Shown here: in pieces, positions 16,453-24,418 of the stretch | How positions within the stretch are numbered: the stretch's first letter is position 1 | Layout: the number at the start of each line of letters is the position of its first letter | Assembly: GCA_947482665.1 (NCBI GenBank) | Contig: CANKJK010000005.1 | Location: 130,674 to 194,673, forward strand | From: Acidobacteriota bacterium | GTDB taxonomy: Bacteria > Acidobacteriota > Vicinamibacteria > Vicinamibacterales > UBA2999 | Direction of reading: 5' to 3' | DNA length: 64,000 bases | Made by a program: the position numbers and the translations under genes | Notes under the pieces: generated by a model | Database searches by the model: none | The model's input: only the letters and a program-made list of their open reading frames with translations | What the model was told of the DNA's origin: nothing

Positions 16453-17456
16453 ACGAGGCTCAGTGACTTCACGGTCTTGACGTTGATGTATTTCGGGTCG
16501 TCGAGGCTGTTCGGCAGCCGCCCGTCCCGGAACGCCGTGCACAGGTCCCGCACCGCATCTTCGATCGTATGTGTCGGCTTCCAGCCCAGACGGTCCGCGA
16601 TCTTCTTCGACGACACGTGGTACGAGCGGGGGTCGTTGCTTTCAGTCGTCTCGATGGTGACCGGCGGCCGCCCGGGGAATTCCTCCTCGACCACGCGCTT
16701 CACCTGCTCCGCCAGCTGCGACACGGTGAAGTTCTCGTAACCGGCATTGAAGGTCTCCCCGGCGATCTTCTCGGCAGGCATGTCCAGCAGCGCCACGTAG
16801 AGGTCAGTGATGTCCTCGATGTGGATATTGGGCCGCTTCTGCGAGCCGCCGAAGACGGTGATCTTGCCCTTGTTGTAGGCCAGATTCGTCAGGATGTTCA
16901 CCGTGAGGTCCAGCCGCATGCGCGGGGAGTAGCCGCAGACCGTCGCCGGCCGGATGATGACGGTCGTAAACGAGTCCGACTGATACTGCCGCAGCAGGGG
17001 CTCCGTCATTCCCTTGTATTTGTTGTAGTCGCTGACGGGCAGCAGCGGATGATCCTCGGTGACTTCCGGCGCGTCGCTCACGCCGTAGACCGAACTGCTC
17101 GAGGCGTAGATATACCGCTTCACGCCGGCCTCGACGGTGGCCTTAATCATCGGCTCGAAGCAGTCGTAGTTGATCGAACGGCTGACAGATGGATCGAGTT
17201 CGAAGCTGGGATCGTTGGAGATGCAGGCCAGATTGATCACCGCGTCCTGGCCGCGGACGACCCGGGCATAGTGCGCGGTGTCGCGGATATCACCTTCAAC
17301 CACCGTGAGATTGGGCTCGCCCGTGGGGAGGCCCTCCGACCCGAAGAGCATCAGGTCATAGACGGTGACGCGGTACCCCCGCTTCAGCAGTTTCGGGACG
17401 AGAATCGAGCCCTTGTAGCCCGCACCGCCGACCACCAACACGTTCGTGAACTGCAC
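16449..17456 (-). CDS. NAD-dependent epimerase/dehydratase
   Basis: A 335-residue extended SDR. The N-terminus VLVVGGAGYKGS has the GxxGxxG motif in the variant typical of sugar-cluster epimerases; YASSSSVYG and SDYNKYKG give the catalytic Ser and YxxxK pair; RPATVCGYSPRMRLD and GGSQKRPNIHIED follow. The GTG start at 17456 has an excellent GGGAGGT Shine-Dalgarno 6-7 bases upstream. It is the only gene of the set with a longer upstream gap (73 bases), which contains two stable hairpins. Likely substrate: an NDP-sugar made in this operon. Confidence 0.85.
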   Translation of the reverse strand: MQFTNVLVVGGAGYKGSILVPKLLKRGYRVTVYDLMLFGSEGLPTGEPNLTVVEGDIRDTAHYARVVRGQDAVINLACISNDPSFELDPSVSRSINYDCFEPMIKATVEAGVKRYIYASSSSVYGVSDAPEVTEDHPLLPVSDYNKYKGMTEPLLRQYQSDSFTTVIIRPATVCGYSPRMRLDLTVNILTNLAYNKGKITVFGGSQKRPNIHIEDITDLYVALLDMPAEKIAGETFNAGYENFTVSQLAEQVKRVVEEEFPGRPPVTIETTESNDPRSYHVSSKKIADRLGWKPTHTIEDAVRDLCTAFRDGRLPNSLDDPKYINVKTVKSLSLV

Positions 17457-17475
17457 TGCATACCTCCCGGATTGA

Positions 17476-17522
17476 CGGCGGCGATGCCGCCGAGGGAAAC
17501 GAGACTGCCCGACCCGGGCAGT
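17476..17522 (-). other. Two tandem hairpins in the intra-operon gap
   Basis: Between the transaldolase stop and the next gene's Shine-Dalgarno are two perfect dyads: ACTGCCCG/CGGGCAGT at 17504-17522 (8-base stem, 3-base loop) and CGGCGGC/GCCGCCG at 17476-17492 (7-base stem, GAT loop). There is no U tract, so full intrinsic termination is unlikely; partial termination, RNA processing or 3'-end protection of the upstream message would fit. Confidence 0.55.
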
Positions 17523-17529
17523 TCGGCCG

Positions 17530-18270
17530 CTAGACCCCGGCCGTCGTGTGAATCGTGAACCCAGCCGCCAGCGCATCCTGGCGGAACATCTGCACGGTTT
17601 CGAGCGAGAACTGCGCGAGGTCCTTCCCGACAAGCCCGAGCTTTCCGAGGACATCGTTGGTGGCCGTGATGACGTGGCATCCCACCTCGTCGGCCTGGAA
17701 CACGTTCAGGAGTTCCCGTGGACTGGCCCAGATCAACTCGGCAGCCGGCAATGACCGAAGGAGGGCCACCGACCGTGCCATGATCGGCATGGGATCCCGG
17801 CCGGTATCCGCAATACGGCCAGCGAACACGGACACATAACTCGCGACGTTGGGCGACAGACACTCCGCGACGCGCTCCACCTGCTCAACCGTCAGCAGAG
17901 CTGTGACGTTCAACTGAACGCCAGCAGATGCCAGGTCCCGGATGAGCGCGCCTGCGAACTCGCCACGGGTATTGGTAACCGGAATCTTGACGAAGACGTT
18001 GCCGCCCCAAGACGCGATCTGACGCGCCTGCGCGGCCATCTCGTCGAACTCGTCTGAAAACACTTCAAATGAGATCGGGCGGTCAGGAACCGCGGCGATC
18101 ACGTCCCGGGCAAACATCGCGTAGTCGGCGATCCCGGCCTTCCGCATGAGTGTGGGATTGGTGGTGAAACCCTTGATGAGCGGATTGGCCGCCATCTTCT
18201 GAATCACGGAGAGTTCCGCACCGTCCGCAAACAACTTCACCCGCAGGCGGGCTACATCTGGCTGTTCCAT
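17530..18270 (-). CDS. Transaldolase / fructose-6-phosphate aldolase family protein
   Basis: A 246-residue (beta/alpha)8-barrel of the small transaldolase class. KLFADGAEL and GFTTNPTLM open the barrel, and NVFVKIPVTN carries the Schiff-base lysine. The family makes or breaks ketose phosphates through a dihydroxyacetone-lysine adduct. With SIS and HAD heptose-type genes directly upstream, it may supply a sedoheptulose-7-phosphate-like ketose for the pathway; that link is inferred. The ATG at 18270 is 8 bases after the stop of the HAD gene, with a GAAGAG ribosome site. Confidence 0.85.
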   Translation of the reverse strand: MEQPDVARLRVKLFADGAELSVIQKMAANPLIKGFTTNPTLMRKAGIADYAMFARDVIAAVPDRPISFEVFSDEFDEMAAQARQIASWGGNVFVKIPVTNTRGEFAGALIRDLASAGVQLNVTALLTVEQVERVAECLSPNVASYVSVFAGRIADTGRDPMPIMARSVALLRSLPAAELIWASPRELLNVFQADEVGCHVITATNDVLGKLGLVGKDLAQFSLETVQMFRQDALAAGFTIHTTAGV

Positions 18271-18278
18271 GCTGCTCT

Positions 18279-18806
18279 TCAACGCTGGGAAAGAATCCAG
18301 CCGCTCGCCTCCAGTAATGACGTCACCGCTACATCGTACCCTTCGGCCGGCTGTTCCTCGTAGCCGGCGCCAACCAGAACCGTCCGACAACCTGCCGCAC
18401 GTCCGGCCTCGATATCCCGCCACCTGTCACCGACCATGAAGGAGTTGCCGAGGTCGATATCGAAGTCCCGTGCCGCCTCGAGGAGGAGACCAGGTTTGGG
18501 CTTGCGGCAGGCGCAGTGGTCTTCGTCCACGTGGGCACAGACCCGGATGTCGTCAAGCGGCATGAGACTCCTCAGCCGCGCGTGGATCGCGTCAAGCCCG
18601 ACCTGGGTCTGACGGCCCGTCCTCACATCTGGCTGATTCGTGACCACGACAAGCCTGAATCCAGCAGCCTTCAGAACCCGGGTTGCCTCAACCGCTCCAG
18701 GTAACACCGTCATGTCGGCGGCCGAATCGGGTGGATACGGTTTGCCATGCCGGACCATCGAGGCATTCAAGACGCCGTCGCGGTCCAGAAACACCGCGCG
18801 AATCAC
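18279..18806 (-). CDS. gmhB: HAD-IIIA phosphatase, GmhB-like (heptose 1,7-bisphosphate phosphatase)
   Basis: A 175-residue HAD-superfamily phosphatase. The nucleophile motif is FLDRDGVLN, motif II threonine lies in VVVTNQPDV, and VGDRWRDIEAG gives the final acidic motif. A CAHVDEDHCACRKPKPG loop has the C-x-H...C-x-C zinc site diagnostic of the GmhB group. Reaction: removal of the C7 phosphate from a heptose 1,7-bisphosphate. The GTG start overlaps the upstream TGA (GTGA). It sits next to a GmhA-like isomerase and close to a fused kinase/nucleotidyltransferase, giving a full activation route for a heptose-type sugar. Confidence 0.85.
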   Translation of the reverse strand: MIRAVFLDRDGVLNASMVRHGKPYPPDSAADMTVLPGAVEATRVLKAAGFRLVVVTNQPDVRTGRQTQVGLDAIHARLRSLMPLDDIRVCAHVDEDHCACRKPKPGLLLEAARDFDIDLGNSFMVGDRWRDIEAGRAAGCRTVLVGAGYEEQPAEGYDVAVTSLLEASGWILSQR

Positions 18807-19456
18807 CGGCTAGCGCCGGACTCCCCGGCAACGGACTCCCACTTGGTCGCGGCGCGCACCAAGGCCGGATGGGAAACCAGCGCATGCCAGACCACGGCCT
18901 GAAAGGCCTCGACGAGCGGTGTAATGAGCCCGGAGTCGACGGTCGGCACGAGCACGACTTCGTCCCCGACCTGCGCTGTGAATCCACCGTCCCGCCCGAC
19001 GATCCCAAACACCTTCAGGCCCCGGCGCTTGGCTTCCTCGAGCCCGCGCACGATGTTGGGACTGACGTTTCGGACGACGTCACCGCCGCCGACAGACATC
19101 ACCAGCACGGCATCTCGACTCGACGCGCGGCTGACTTTCAGCCACTCGGCGAAGACCGTGTCCCACCCTTCGTCGTTGGTCCGCGCGGTCAGTTCAGAAA
19201 CGTTGTCTGTCGGGGCGTACGCCTCAATACCGGCAAGCTTCCGGAAGTCGTTAACCGCGTGGCTGCAGTTGGCGGCGCTGCCGCCGACACCCAGCAAAAA
19301 CAACCGGCCACCGTCGTCGCGGAGGCGGGCCAGCGCAGCCGCCAGCCGTTCGATGCCGTCGGCATCAATGCCAGCGGCGACCTGCCCGGCCAGTCCAAGG
19401 AAGCGACTCGCGTGATTCTTGTCGTTCGATTTAGTCATAAATAGCGACCACGGCAC
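18803..19456 (-). CDS. SIS-domain sugar phosphate isomerase, GmhA-like
   Basis: A 217-residue SIS-fold protein. LFLLGVGGSAANCSHAV is the phosphate-binding loop and VLVMSVGGGD a second SIS serine/glycine loop. The segment SHAVNDFRK replaces the HFAEELTG region of E. coli GmhA, so this belongs to a distinct subgroup that may use another ketose phosphate. Start choice: GTG at 19456 has GGAGGGG about 11 bases upstream; the internal ATG at 19438 has no visible ribosome site but cannot be excluded. It is the first gene of the long minus-strand sugar operon, overlapping gmhB by 4 bases. Confidence 0.8.
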   Translation of the reverse strand: MPWSLFMTKSNDKNHASRFLGLAGQVAAGIDADGIERLAAALARLRDDGGRLFLLGVGGSAANCSHAVNDFRKLAGIEAYAPTDNVSELTARTNDEGWDTVFAEWLKVSRASSRDAVLVMSVGGGDVVRNVSPNIVRGLEEAKRRGLKVFGIVGRDGGFTAQVGDEVVLVPTVDSGLITPLVEAFQAVVWHALVSHPALVRAATKWESVAGESGASR

Positions 19457-19694
19457 AGCTTCGCCCCTCCACCTACAGTCACACCAGTACTTATCCCCGC
19501 GTCAGACTGCATCAGCGGCGGGGCCGAAGTTATCCTCTGTCTGAGGGGACAATGTGCTGTGGTGTGGCTGCGGAGGTTGAGCGAGCCAAACCTAAGAATG
19601 ATATCTCTCAGGCCGCCTGCCCATCAAGGCGAATCCGGGAAGCATTCAGGGCGCTGACGCACGCGAGATCAAGTATTCCGGACCGCCCGCACAA

Positions 19695-19874
19695 TCAGAA
19701 CAGCGTGTAAATGAATGGCGCAGCCGCCGTGCTGGCCAGCGCCATAAGACCGGCAACAGCCAGGAGCACAATCACCAGCGGGATCAGCCACCACTTCTTC
19801 TCCCGCCGAAGCAGTTCCCATAGATCGCCCAGGAACCCGCCTCCGCCGGCCGCAGCCTTCTCGAACTCGGACAT
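19695..19874 (-). CDS. DUF5989-like single-pass membrane microprotein
   Basis: A 59-residue protein with a short soluble start, a FLGDLWELLRREKKWW segment, one transmembrane helix and the end APFIYTLF. This matches the small DUF5989-type proteins commonly found beside carbamoyltransferases and SxtJ proteins. The ATG at 19874 has GGAAGGGG upstream and lies 20 bases after the carbamoyltransferase stop, so the two genes are co-transcribed. Its biochemical role is unknown; a small partner of the membrane-tethered carbamoyltransferase is a reasonable guess. Confidence 0.8.
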   Translation of the reverse strand: MSEFEKAAAGGGGFLGDLWELLRREKKWWLIPLVIVLLAVAGLMALASTAAAPFIYTLF

Positions 19875-19894
19875 CGTCGCGCCCCTTCCGCCAG

Positions 19895-22219
19895 TCAGGA
19901 CTGCCGCAGGTAATCCCGCGCCGCGCGCGGACCGCGCGTTCGCCGCCAGTGCGTCTCGGACGCCACCGGCCGCTGTCGGCGCAGTTCGTCCCGGCTGACG
20001 AGCCGAAAGCCTACAGCCACCGGCGTGAAGATCACATAGTAGATCGCGGCCAGAATGAGGCGGGACACGACGGCCCCCACAGGCGCCGTCACAGCCAGCG
20101 CGAGCCGATACAGCGGCCGGACGACGGCCGGTGCCAGCAGGCCCAACAGACCCAGCACGAGACCCGTCACGCCCGTTCGGACCACGCCCGAGGTCACCCC
20201 GGCATCCCAGGCCCGCCAGGCCGCCAGGACGATCAGCAGCGCCGCGCCGATCCCGGAAAACTGACGAATCGAGCGGTTGGAATCATCCGGCCCGCGGCGG
20301 TGCCCGCCCACCGGTTCGATGGCCGACCCCTCACTGGCCGTCAGCTGCCGCCAGTGCCAGCGCCAGCCGGTGGCCGGGCGGGCCGTGACGGGCGGACGGC
20401 CACGGACGATCGCGGCCGCACCAGGCTGGTTGGCCTTCAGGACGAGGTAGTCCTCCAGCACCAGCAGGTCCATCTCCGAGTGCATGAACGTGTGGTACGC
20501 CTCGGCCGGCGTCAGCACAATCGGCTCCCACGACAGGTTGAAGCTGGTGTTGACGACGATCGGACACCCCGTGCGCGCGAAGAAGCGCTGCATCAGCCGC
20601 TGCAGCCGTCCGTGCCGTTCGTCGATGGTCTGGATCCGCGCACTGTAGTCGACGTGGGTCACGGCTGGCACGACGCTTCGGGGCACGTTCACCCGCCGAA
20701 TCAGATCTGGGTCCTCCCGCATCGTACGCGCCTGCTCGTCCGACAGCGCCACGCGCCGGCTCTCGGCCACCGGCGCCACCATCAGCATGTACGGCGACTC
20801 TTCGCCAGGCCGGGTCTGAAACCATTCGGACACATGCTCGCGCAGTACAGACGGCGCGAAGGGCCTGAAGCCTTCACGGAACTTGATCTTCAGGTTCAAT
20901 TGGGCCTGCGTGTCCACGCTGCGCGGATCCGCCAGGATGCTGCGGGCGCCCAGCGCCCGCGGGCCGAACTCGGCCCGCCCCTGAAACCAGCCGACGATCT
21001 GCCCGTCATCGAGGTGGCCCGCCACACGGTCCAGCAGTGCCGGCTCATCGGTCAGCCGCTCGTAGACCGCGCCCCGCGCATCGAGCGTCGCGCGAATGTC
21101 ATCCAGCGTGTAGGCCGGCCCCAGATAGCTGCCCTGCTGTCGGTCCTCGCCCGTCTCCCTGCGCGGATGCTCCAGCAACTGGTGCCAGACGTGCAGCGCC
21201 GCACCGAGCGCGCCGCCAGCGTCGCCCGCGGCCGGCTGAATCCAGATCCGCTCGAACGGTCCTTCCCGCAGCAGCCGGCCGTTGGCCACGCAGTTGAGAG
21301 CCACGCCCCCAGCCATCACGAGATTCCGCTGGCCCGTGACGGCGTGCGCATGCCGGCCGATGCGGAGCAGGGCCTCCTCGGTGACTTTCTGGATGCTGGC
21401 CGCCAGGTCCATGTGCCGCTGCTCCAGAGGGGCCTCCGGCGACCGTGGCGGACCACCGAACAGCGCGTGGAAGCGGTCGTTCGTCATCCGCAGGCCCGCG
21501 GCGTACTGGAAGTACGCCTGGTCCATCCAGAAGCTCCCGTCAGGCTTCAGATCAATCAGGTGCTGCAGGATGGTATCGACGTAGCGCGGCACGCCGTACG
21601 GCGCGAGGCCCATGAGCTTGTACTCGCCGCTGTTGACGGCGAAGCCGCAGTAGTAAGTGAAGGCGGAGTACAGCAGCCCGAGCGAGTGCGGAAACCGGAT
21701 CTCCTCGGTCAACGCGATCGTCCGCCCGTGCCCGGCGCCGACGGTCGTGGTGCTCCACTCGCCGACGCCATCCACGGTCACAATGGCGGCATCCGCGAAG
21801 GGGGACGGAAAGAAGGCGCTCGCCGCGTGGCTCTCGTGATGATCGAGAAACACGATCGGCGCATGCAGTGCGCTCCCAAGTTCCCCGCGAATGACGCGCC
21901 GTAGGAACAGCTTGGTCGTCAGCCACGGCGGCATGGCGGAGGAGAAGCTGGCCAGGCCTGCTGGCGCGTACGAGAGATAAGTCTCGAGGAGCCGTTCGAA
22001 TTTCAGGAGCGGCTTGTCGTAGAAGGCGACATAGTCCAGATCCTTCGTCGTCAGGCCCGCCGTCTCGAGGCAGTAAGCGATCGACCGTGCTGGGAATGCG
22101 GCGTCGTTCTTGATCCGCGTGAACCGCTCCTCCTGCACGGCTGCGACGATCTCCCCGTCGACGACGAGGCACGCGGCGCTGTCATGGAAGAAGGCCGAGA
22201 GGCCGAGAATCGCCGTCAC
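19895..22219 (-). CDS. Carbamoyltransferase fused to SxtJ-like membrane tail
   Basis: A 774-residue NodU/CmcH-family O-carbamoyltransferase. The N-terminal ASKHA-type domain starts at ILGLSAFFHDSAACLV with the conserved HDS, and DHHESHAASAF holds active-site histidines; the C-terminal YrdC-like part has the VVNTSFNLSWEPIV motif. These domains normally end near residue 580. Here about 130 more residues follow, with three or four hydrophobic helices and a basic tail (RDELRRQRP), resembling the separate SxtJ protein of other bacteria, so this is a fusion. The GTG start at 22219 overlaps the upstream TGA (GTGA). It would carbamoylate a sugar hydroxyl at the inner membrane using carbamoyl phosphate and ATP. 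Confidence 0.88.
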   Translation of the reverse strand: MTAILGLSAFFHDSAACLVVDGEIVAAVQEERFTRIKNDAAFPARSIAYCLETAGLTTKDLDYVAFYDKPLLKFERLLETYLSYAPAGLASFSSAMPPWLTTKLFLRRVIRGELGSALHAPIVFLDHHESHAASAFFPSPFADAAIVTVDGVGEWSTTTVGAGHGRTIALTEEIRFPHSLGLLYSAFTYYCGFAVNSGEYKLMGLAPYGVPRYVDTILQHLIDLKPDGSFWMDQAYFQYAAGLRMTNDRFHALFGGPPRSPEAPLEQRHMDLAASIQKVTEEALLRIGRHAHAVTGQRNLVMAGGVALNCVANGRLLREGPFERIWIQPAAGDAGGALGAALHVWHQLLEHPRRETGEDRQQGSYLGPAYTLDDIRATLDARGAVYERLTDEPALLDRVAGHLDDGQIVGWFQGRAEFGPRALGARSILADPRSVDTQAQLNLKIKFREGFRPFAPSVLREHVSEWFQTRPGEESPYMLMVAPVAESRRVALSDEQARTMREDPDLIRRVNVPRSVVPAVTHVDYSARIQTIDERHGRLQRLMQRFFARTGCPIVVNTSFNLSWEPIVLTPAEAYHTFMHSEMDLLVLEDYLVLKANQPGAAAIVRGRPPVTARPATGWRWHWRQLTASEGSAIEPVGGHRRGPDDSNRSIRQFSGIGAALLIVLAAWRAWDAGVTSGVVRTGVTGLVLGLLGLLAPAVVRPLYRLALAVTAPVGAVVSRLILAAIYYVIFTPVAVGFRLVSRDELRRQRPVASETHWRRTRGPRAARDYLRQS

Positions 22220-23175
22220 TGCGGGTAGACGCGCGGCCCGACCCCGGACTGCCCGTCGTCCAGAAACCAGGCGTAGGTGGCGCGAATCCCCTCGGCGAGG
22301 TCGATTCGGTCCCGCCAACCCAGGGCGTGTATGCGCGAGACGTCGAGCAGTTTTCGCGGCGCGCCATCGGGCTTGGACGCGTCGAACTCGAGCGCCGCCC
22401 CCGGATACACTACGTCGCGGACCATGCCGGCGAGTTCGGCGATGGAGACGTCCTCCCCCGTGCCGACGTTGATGTGGGAGCCATCGCTGTAGCGGCCCAT
22501 CAGGAAGAGACACGCAGCGGCCAGGTCGTCGACGTGGAGGAACTCGCGCCGCGGCCGTCCGGTACCCCAGATGTTCACGGCCGGCGCGCCGGAGACCTTC
22601 GCCTCGTGACACTTACGCATCAGCGCAGGCACCACGTGCGAGCTGGTCAGGTCGAAGTTGTCGAACGGTCCGTACAAATTGGTCGGCATGGCCGAGATGA
22701 AGTCGCACCCGTACTGCTGGCGATAGGCTTGGCACAGCTTGATGCCAGCGATCTTGGCGACCGCGTACGATTCGTTGGTAGGCTCCAGCGGACCAGTCAG
22801 GAGCGCTTCTTCCGCCATCGGCTGCGACGCGTCGCGTGGGTAGATGCAGGAACTACCCAGATAGAGCAGCTTCCGCACGCCATGCTGATACGCCGCATGC
22901 ACCACGGTGGCGTGAATCATCATGTTGTCGTAGATGAACTCGGCCGGACGCGTGGAGTTGGCGAGAATGCCACCGACCGTGCCGGCCACCAGAAACACGT
23001 ACTCCGGCCGGTTCGCCCGGAACCAGTAGTTGACCGCAGCCTGATCGCGCAGGTCCAGTTGCTCGCGCGTGGCTGTCAGCAGGGACGAGTAGCCGTCCGC
23101 CGCAAGGCGCCGCATAACCGCGGAGCCGACAAGTCCCTTGTGTCCGCTGACGAAAATCCGGCTCGACGTGTCCAT
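22216..23175 (-). CDS. fcl: GDP-L-fucose synthase-like NAD-dependent epimerase/reductase
   Basis: A 319-residue SDR closely resembling GDP-L-fucose synthase: FVSGHKGLVGSA at the N-terminus, LGSSCIYPRDA with the catalytic serine, NESYAVAKIAG with YxxxK, MPTNLYGPFDNFD and GTGRPRREFLHVDDLA. The reaction is 3,5-epimerisation and 4-reduction of GDP-4-keto-6-deoxymannose. No GDP-mannose 4,6-dehydratase is identified with certainty in the window; the truncated SDR at the left edge could be one. The ATG at 23175 is divergent from the oxygenase gene, leaving about 50 bases for both promoters. It heads the carbamoyltransferase/DUF5989 transcript. Confidence 0.85.
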   Translation of the reverse strand: MDTSSRIFVSGHKGLVGSAVMRRLAADGYSSLLTATREQLDLRDQAAVNYWFRANRPEYVFLVAGTVGGILANSTRPAEFIYDNMMIHATVVHAAYQHGVRKLLYLGSSCIYPRDASQPMAEEALLTGPLEPTNESYAVAKIAGIKLCQAYRQQYGCDFISAMPTNLYGPFDNFDLTSSHVVPALMRKCHEAKVSGAPAVNIWGTGRPRREFLHVDDLAAACLFLMGRYSDGSHINVGTGEDVSIAELAGMVRDVVYPGAALEFDASKPDGAPRKLLDVSRIHALGWRDRIDLAEGIRATYAWFLDDGQSGVGPRVYPQ

Positions 23176-23224
23176 TCCGATGGCCAGTCTACGACGCCCG
23201 ACGAATTTCTCATATGCTGGCAGC

Positions 23225-24418
23225 ATGTTCCGAGGACTGATCAAGAGCCTCGCGCTCCTGCGACCCCGAACGATCGCGAGGCTGACGGCGCAGGTGGCAC
23301 AGCTTGTCGCGAAGCAGCGGGCGCTGTCGGCGCGCATGAAGGCCGGCGCCGTGCGTGGCCACAACCGTGCTCGTGCCATTGCGGACCATCTCACGCGGGA
23401 ACGAACCGAGAGACGGGAACAGGCACGGGTGCTCGACGCGTCGCTGGCCTCCCTGCGGGATGAACTCTCGGACACGTCCCGTCAGCTGGCGGCCCTCAGC
23501 ACCGCCGTCGCCGCGCTCGCGGGCCGCGCCGGCGGCACCGACCGAGAGGTTGCGACCGTGCGGCTGAAGTGCGACCAGCTCGCGGTGTCCGCTGAGCGCC
23601 TGTCGACTGATGTTGACCGGACGGCCGATCTGGCTCGTGTGACCGACTCCGCGCGAGTGCGTGCGCACGTCTCGACGGCGGTGGCCGGTTCCCAACTCTG
23701 TCTCGATCCGTTTCCGCACCTCGTCATCGACAATTTTCTGCCAGATGACCTGTATGAATCCCTGATCGAGACCATGCCCCCGCGGGTCCTCTTCGAAGAC
23801 AATCCCGTCAATCGGCAACAGCTCAAGGTGCCACCGCGGCTCGCCGGGGCCGCCAGCTTCCGGCTGTGGCGATTCCTCGTGAATGACATCGTGGAGGGCG
23901 AACTGCAATCCACCCTCGTTCGCATTTTTCGCGAACCCATCACCGAGTTCGCTCACCGCTTCTGGCCGGGACTGGATATCGATAATGTCCGCTTCAAGGG
24001 TTCGGACGGGCGAATCATTCTCAGGCGGCGTGGTTATGTAATCCCTCCCCACCGGGACCCGAAGTGGGGCTGGTTGACGTTCATCCTGTACCTTGCCAAG
24101 CCAGGAGACCCGGATACGTGGGGCACCCAGTTGTATCGGGTGACGGACGACGTCGAGGCCCCTGGCGCCCAACCCTTCTGGATGCAGGCGCACAACAACG
24201 TGCTGGTTCGCGACGTTCGATTCGTGCCAAACCGGGCGCTGGCATTCTTGAACTCAGATGGCTCACACGGTGCGTCGCTGCCACCGGAGGCTCCGGCTGA
24301 CTTCGAGCGTTACATCTATCAGTGCCGGGTCGGACCCGATCGCAATACGATCGAACGACTCAAGGCCGTGCTCACGCCGGAGGCTCGTGCCCGGTGGGAG
24401 GGGAAGGACGGCTACTAG
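23225..24418 (+). CDS. 2OG-Fe(II) oxygenase-like protein with N-terminal coiled coil
   Basis: A 397-residue protein. Residues about 15-150 are charged and heptad-like, probably a coiled coil; the C-terminal half is a double-stranded beta-helix oxygenase domain with PHRDPKWG (His276, Asp278), DGSHGAS (distal His348) and Arg368 in YQCRVG, matching the 2OG-Fe(II) facial triad plus the 2-oxoglutarate-binding arginine. It is a paralog of the gene at 26328-27338. An alternative in-frame ATG at 23180 would overlap the divergent gene's 5' region; 23225 is preferred although the ribosome site is weak. Likely role: hydroxylation of a glycan, lipid or small molecule in surface polymer modification. Substrate unknown. 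Confidence 0.75.
   Translation: MFRGLIKSLALLRPRTIARLTAQVAQLVAKQRALSARMKAGAVRGHNRARAIADHLTRERTERREQARVLDASLASLRDELSDTSRQLAALSTAVAALAGRAGGTDREVATVRLKCDQLAVSAERLSTDVDRTADLARVTDSARVRAHVSTAVAGSQLCLDPFPHLVIDNFLPDDLYESLIETMPPRVLFEDNPVNRQQLKVPPRLAGAASFRLWRFLVNDIVEGELQSTLVRIFREPITEFAHRFWPGLDIDNVRFKGSDGRIILRRRGYVIPPHRDPKWGWLTFILYLAKPGDPDTWGTQLYRVTDDVEAPGAQPFWMQAHNNVLVRDVRFVPNRALAFLNSDGSHGASLPPEAPADFERYIYQCRVGPDRNTIERLKAVLTPEARARWEGKDGY

Noticed and set aside
19457-19694. Promoter of the sugar operon in the 238-base gap
   Set aside because: Expected here, but no -35/-10 pair with acceptable spacing could be picked; only small dyads such as CCTC-AGACA-GAGG were seen.
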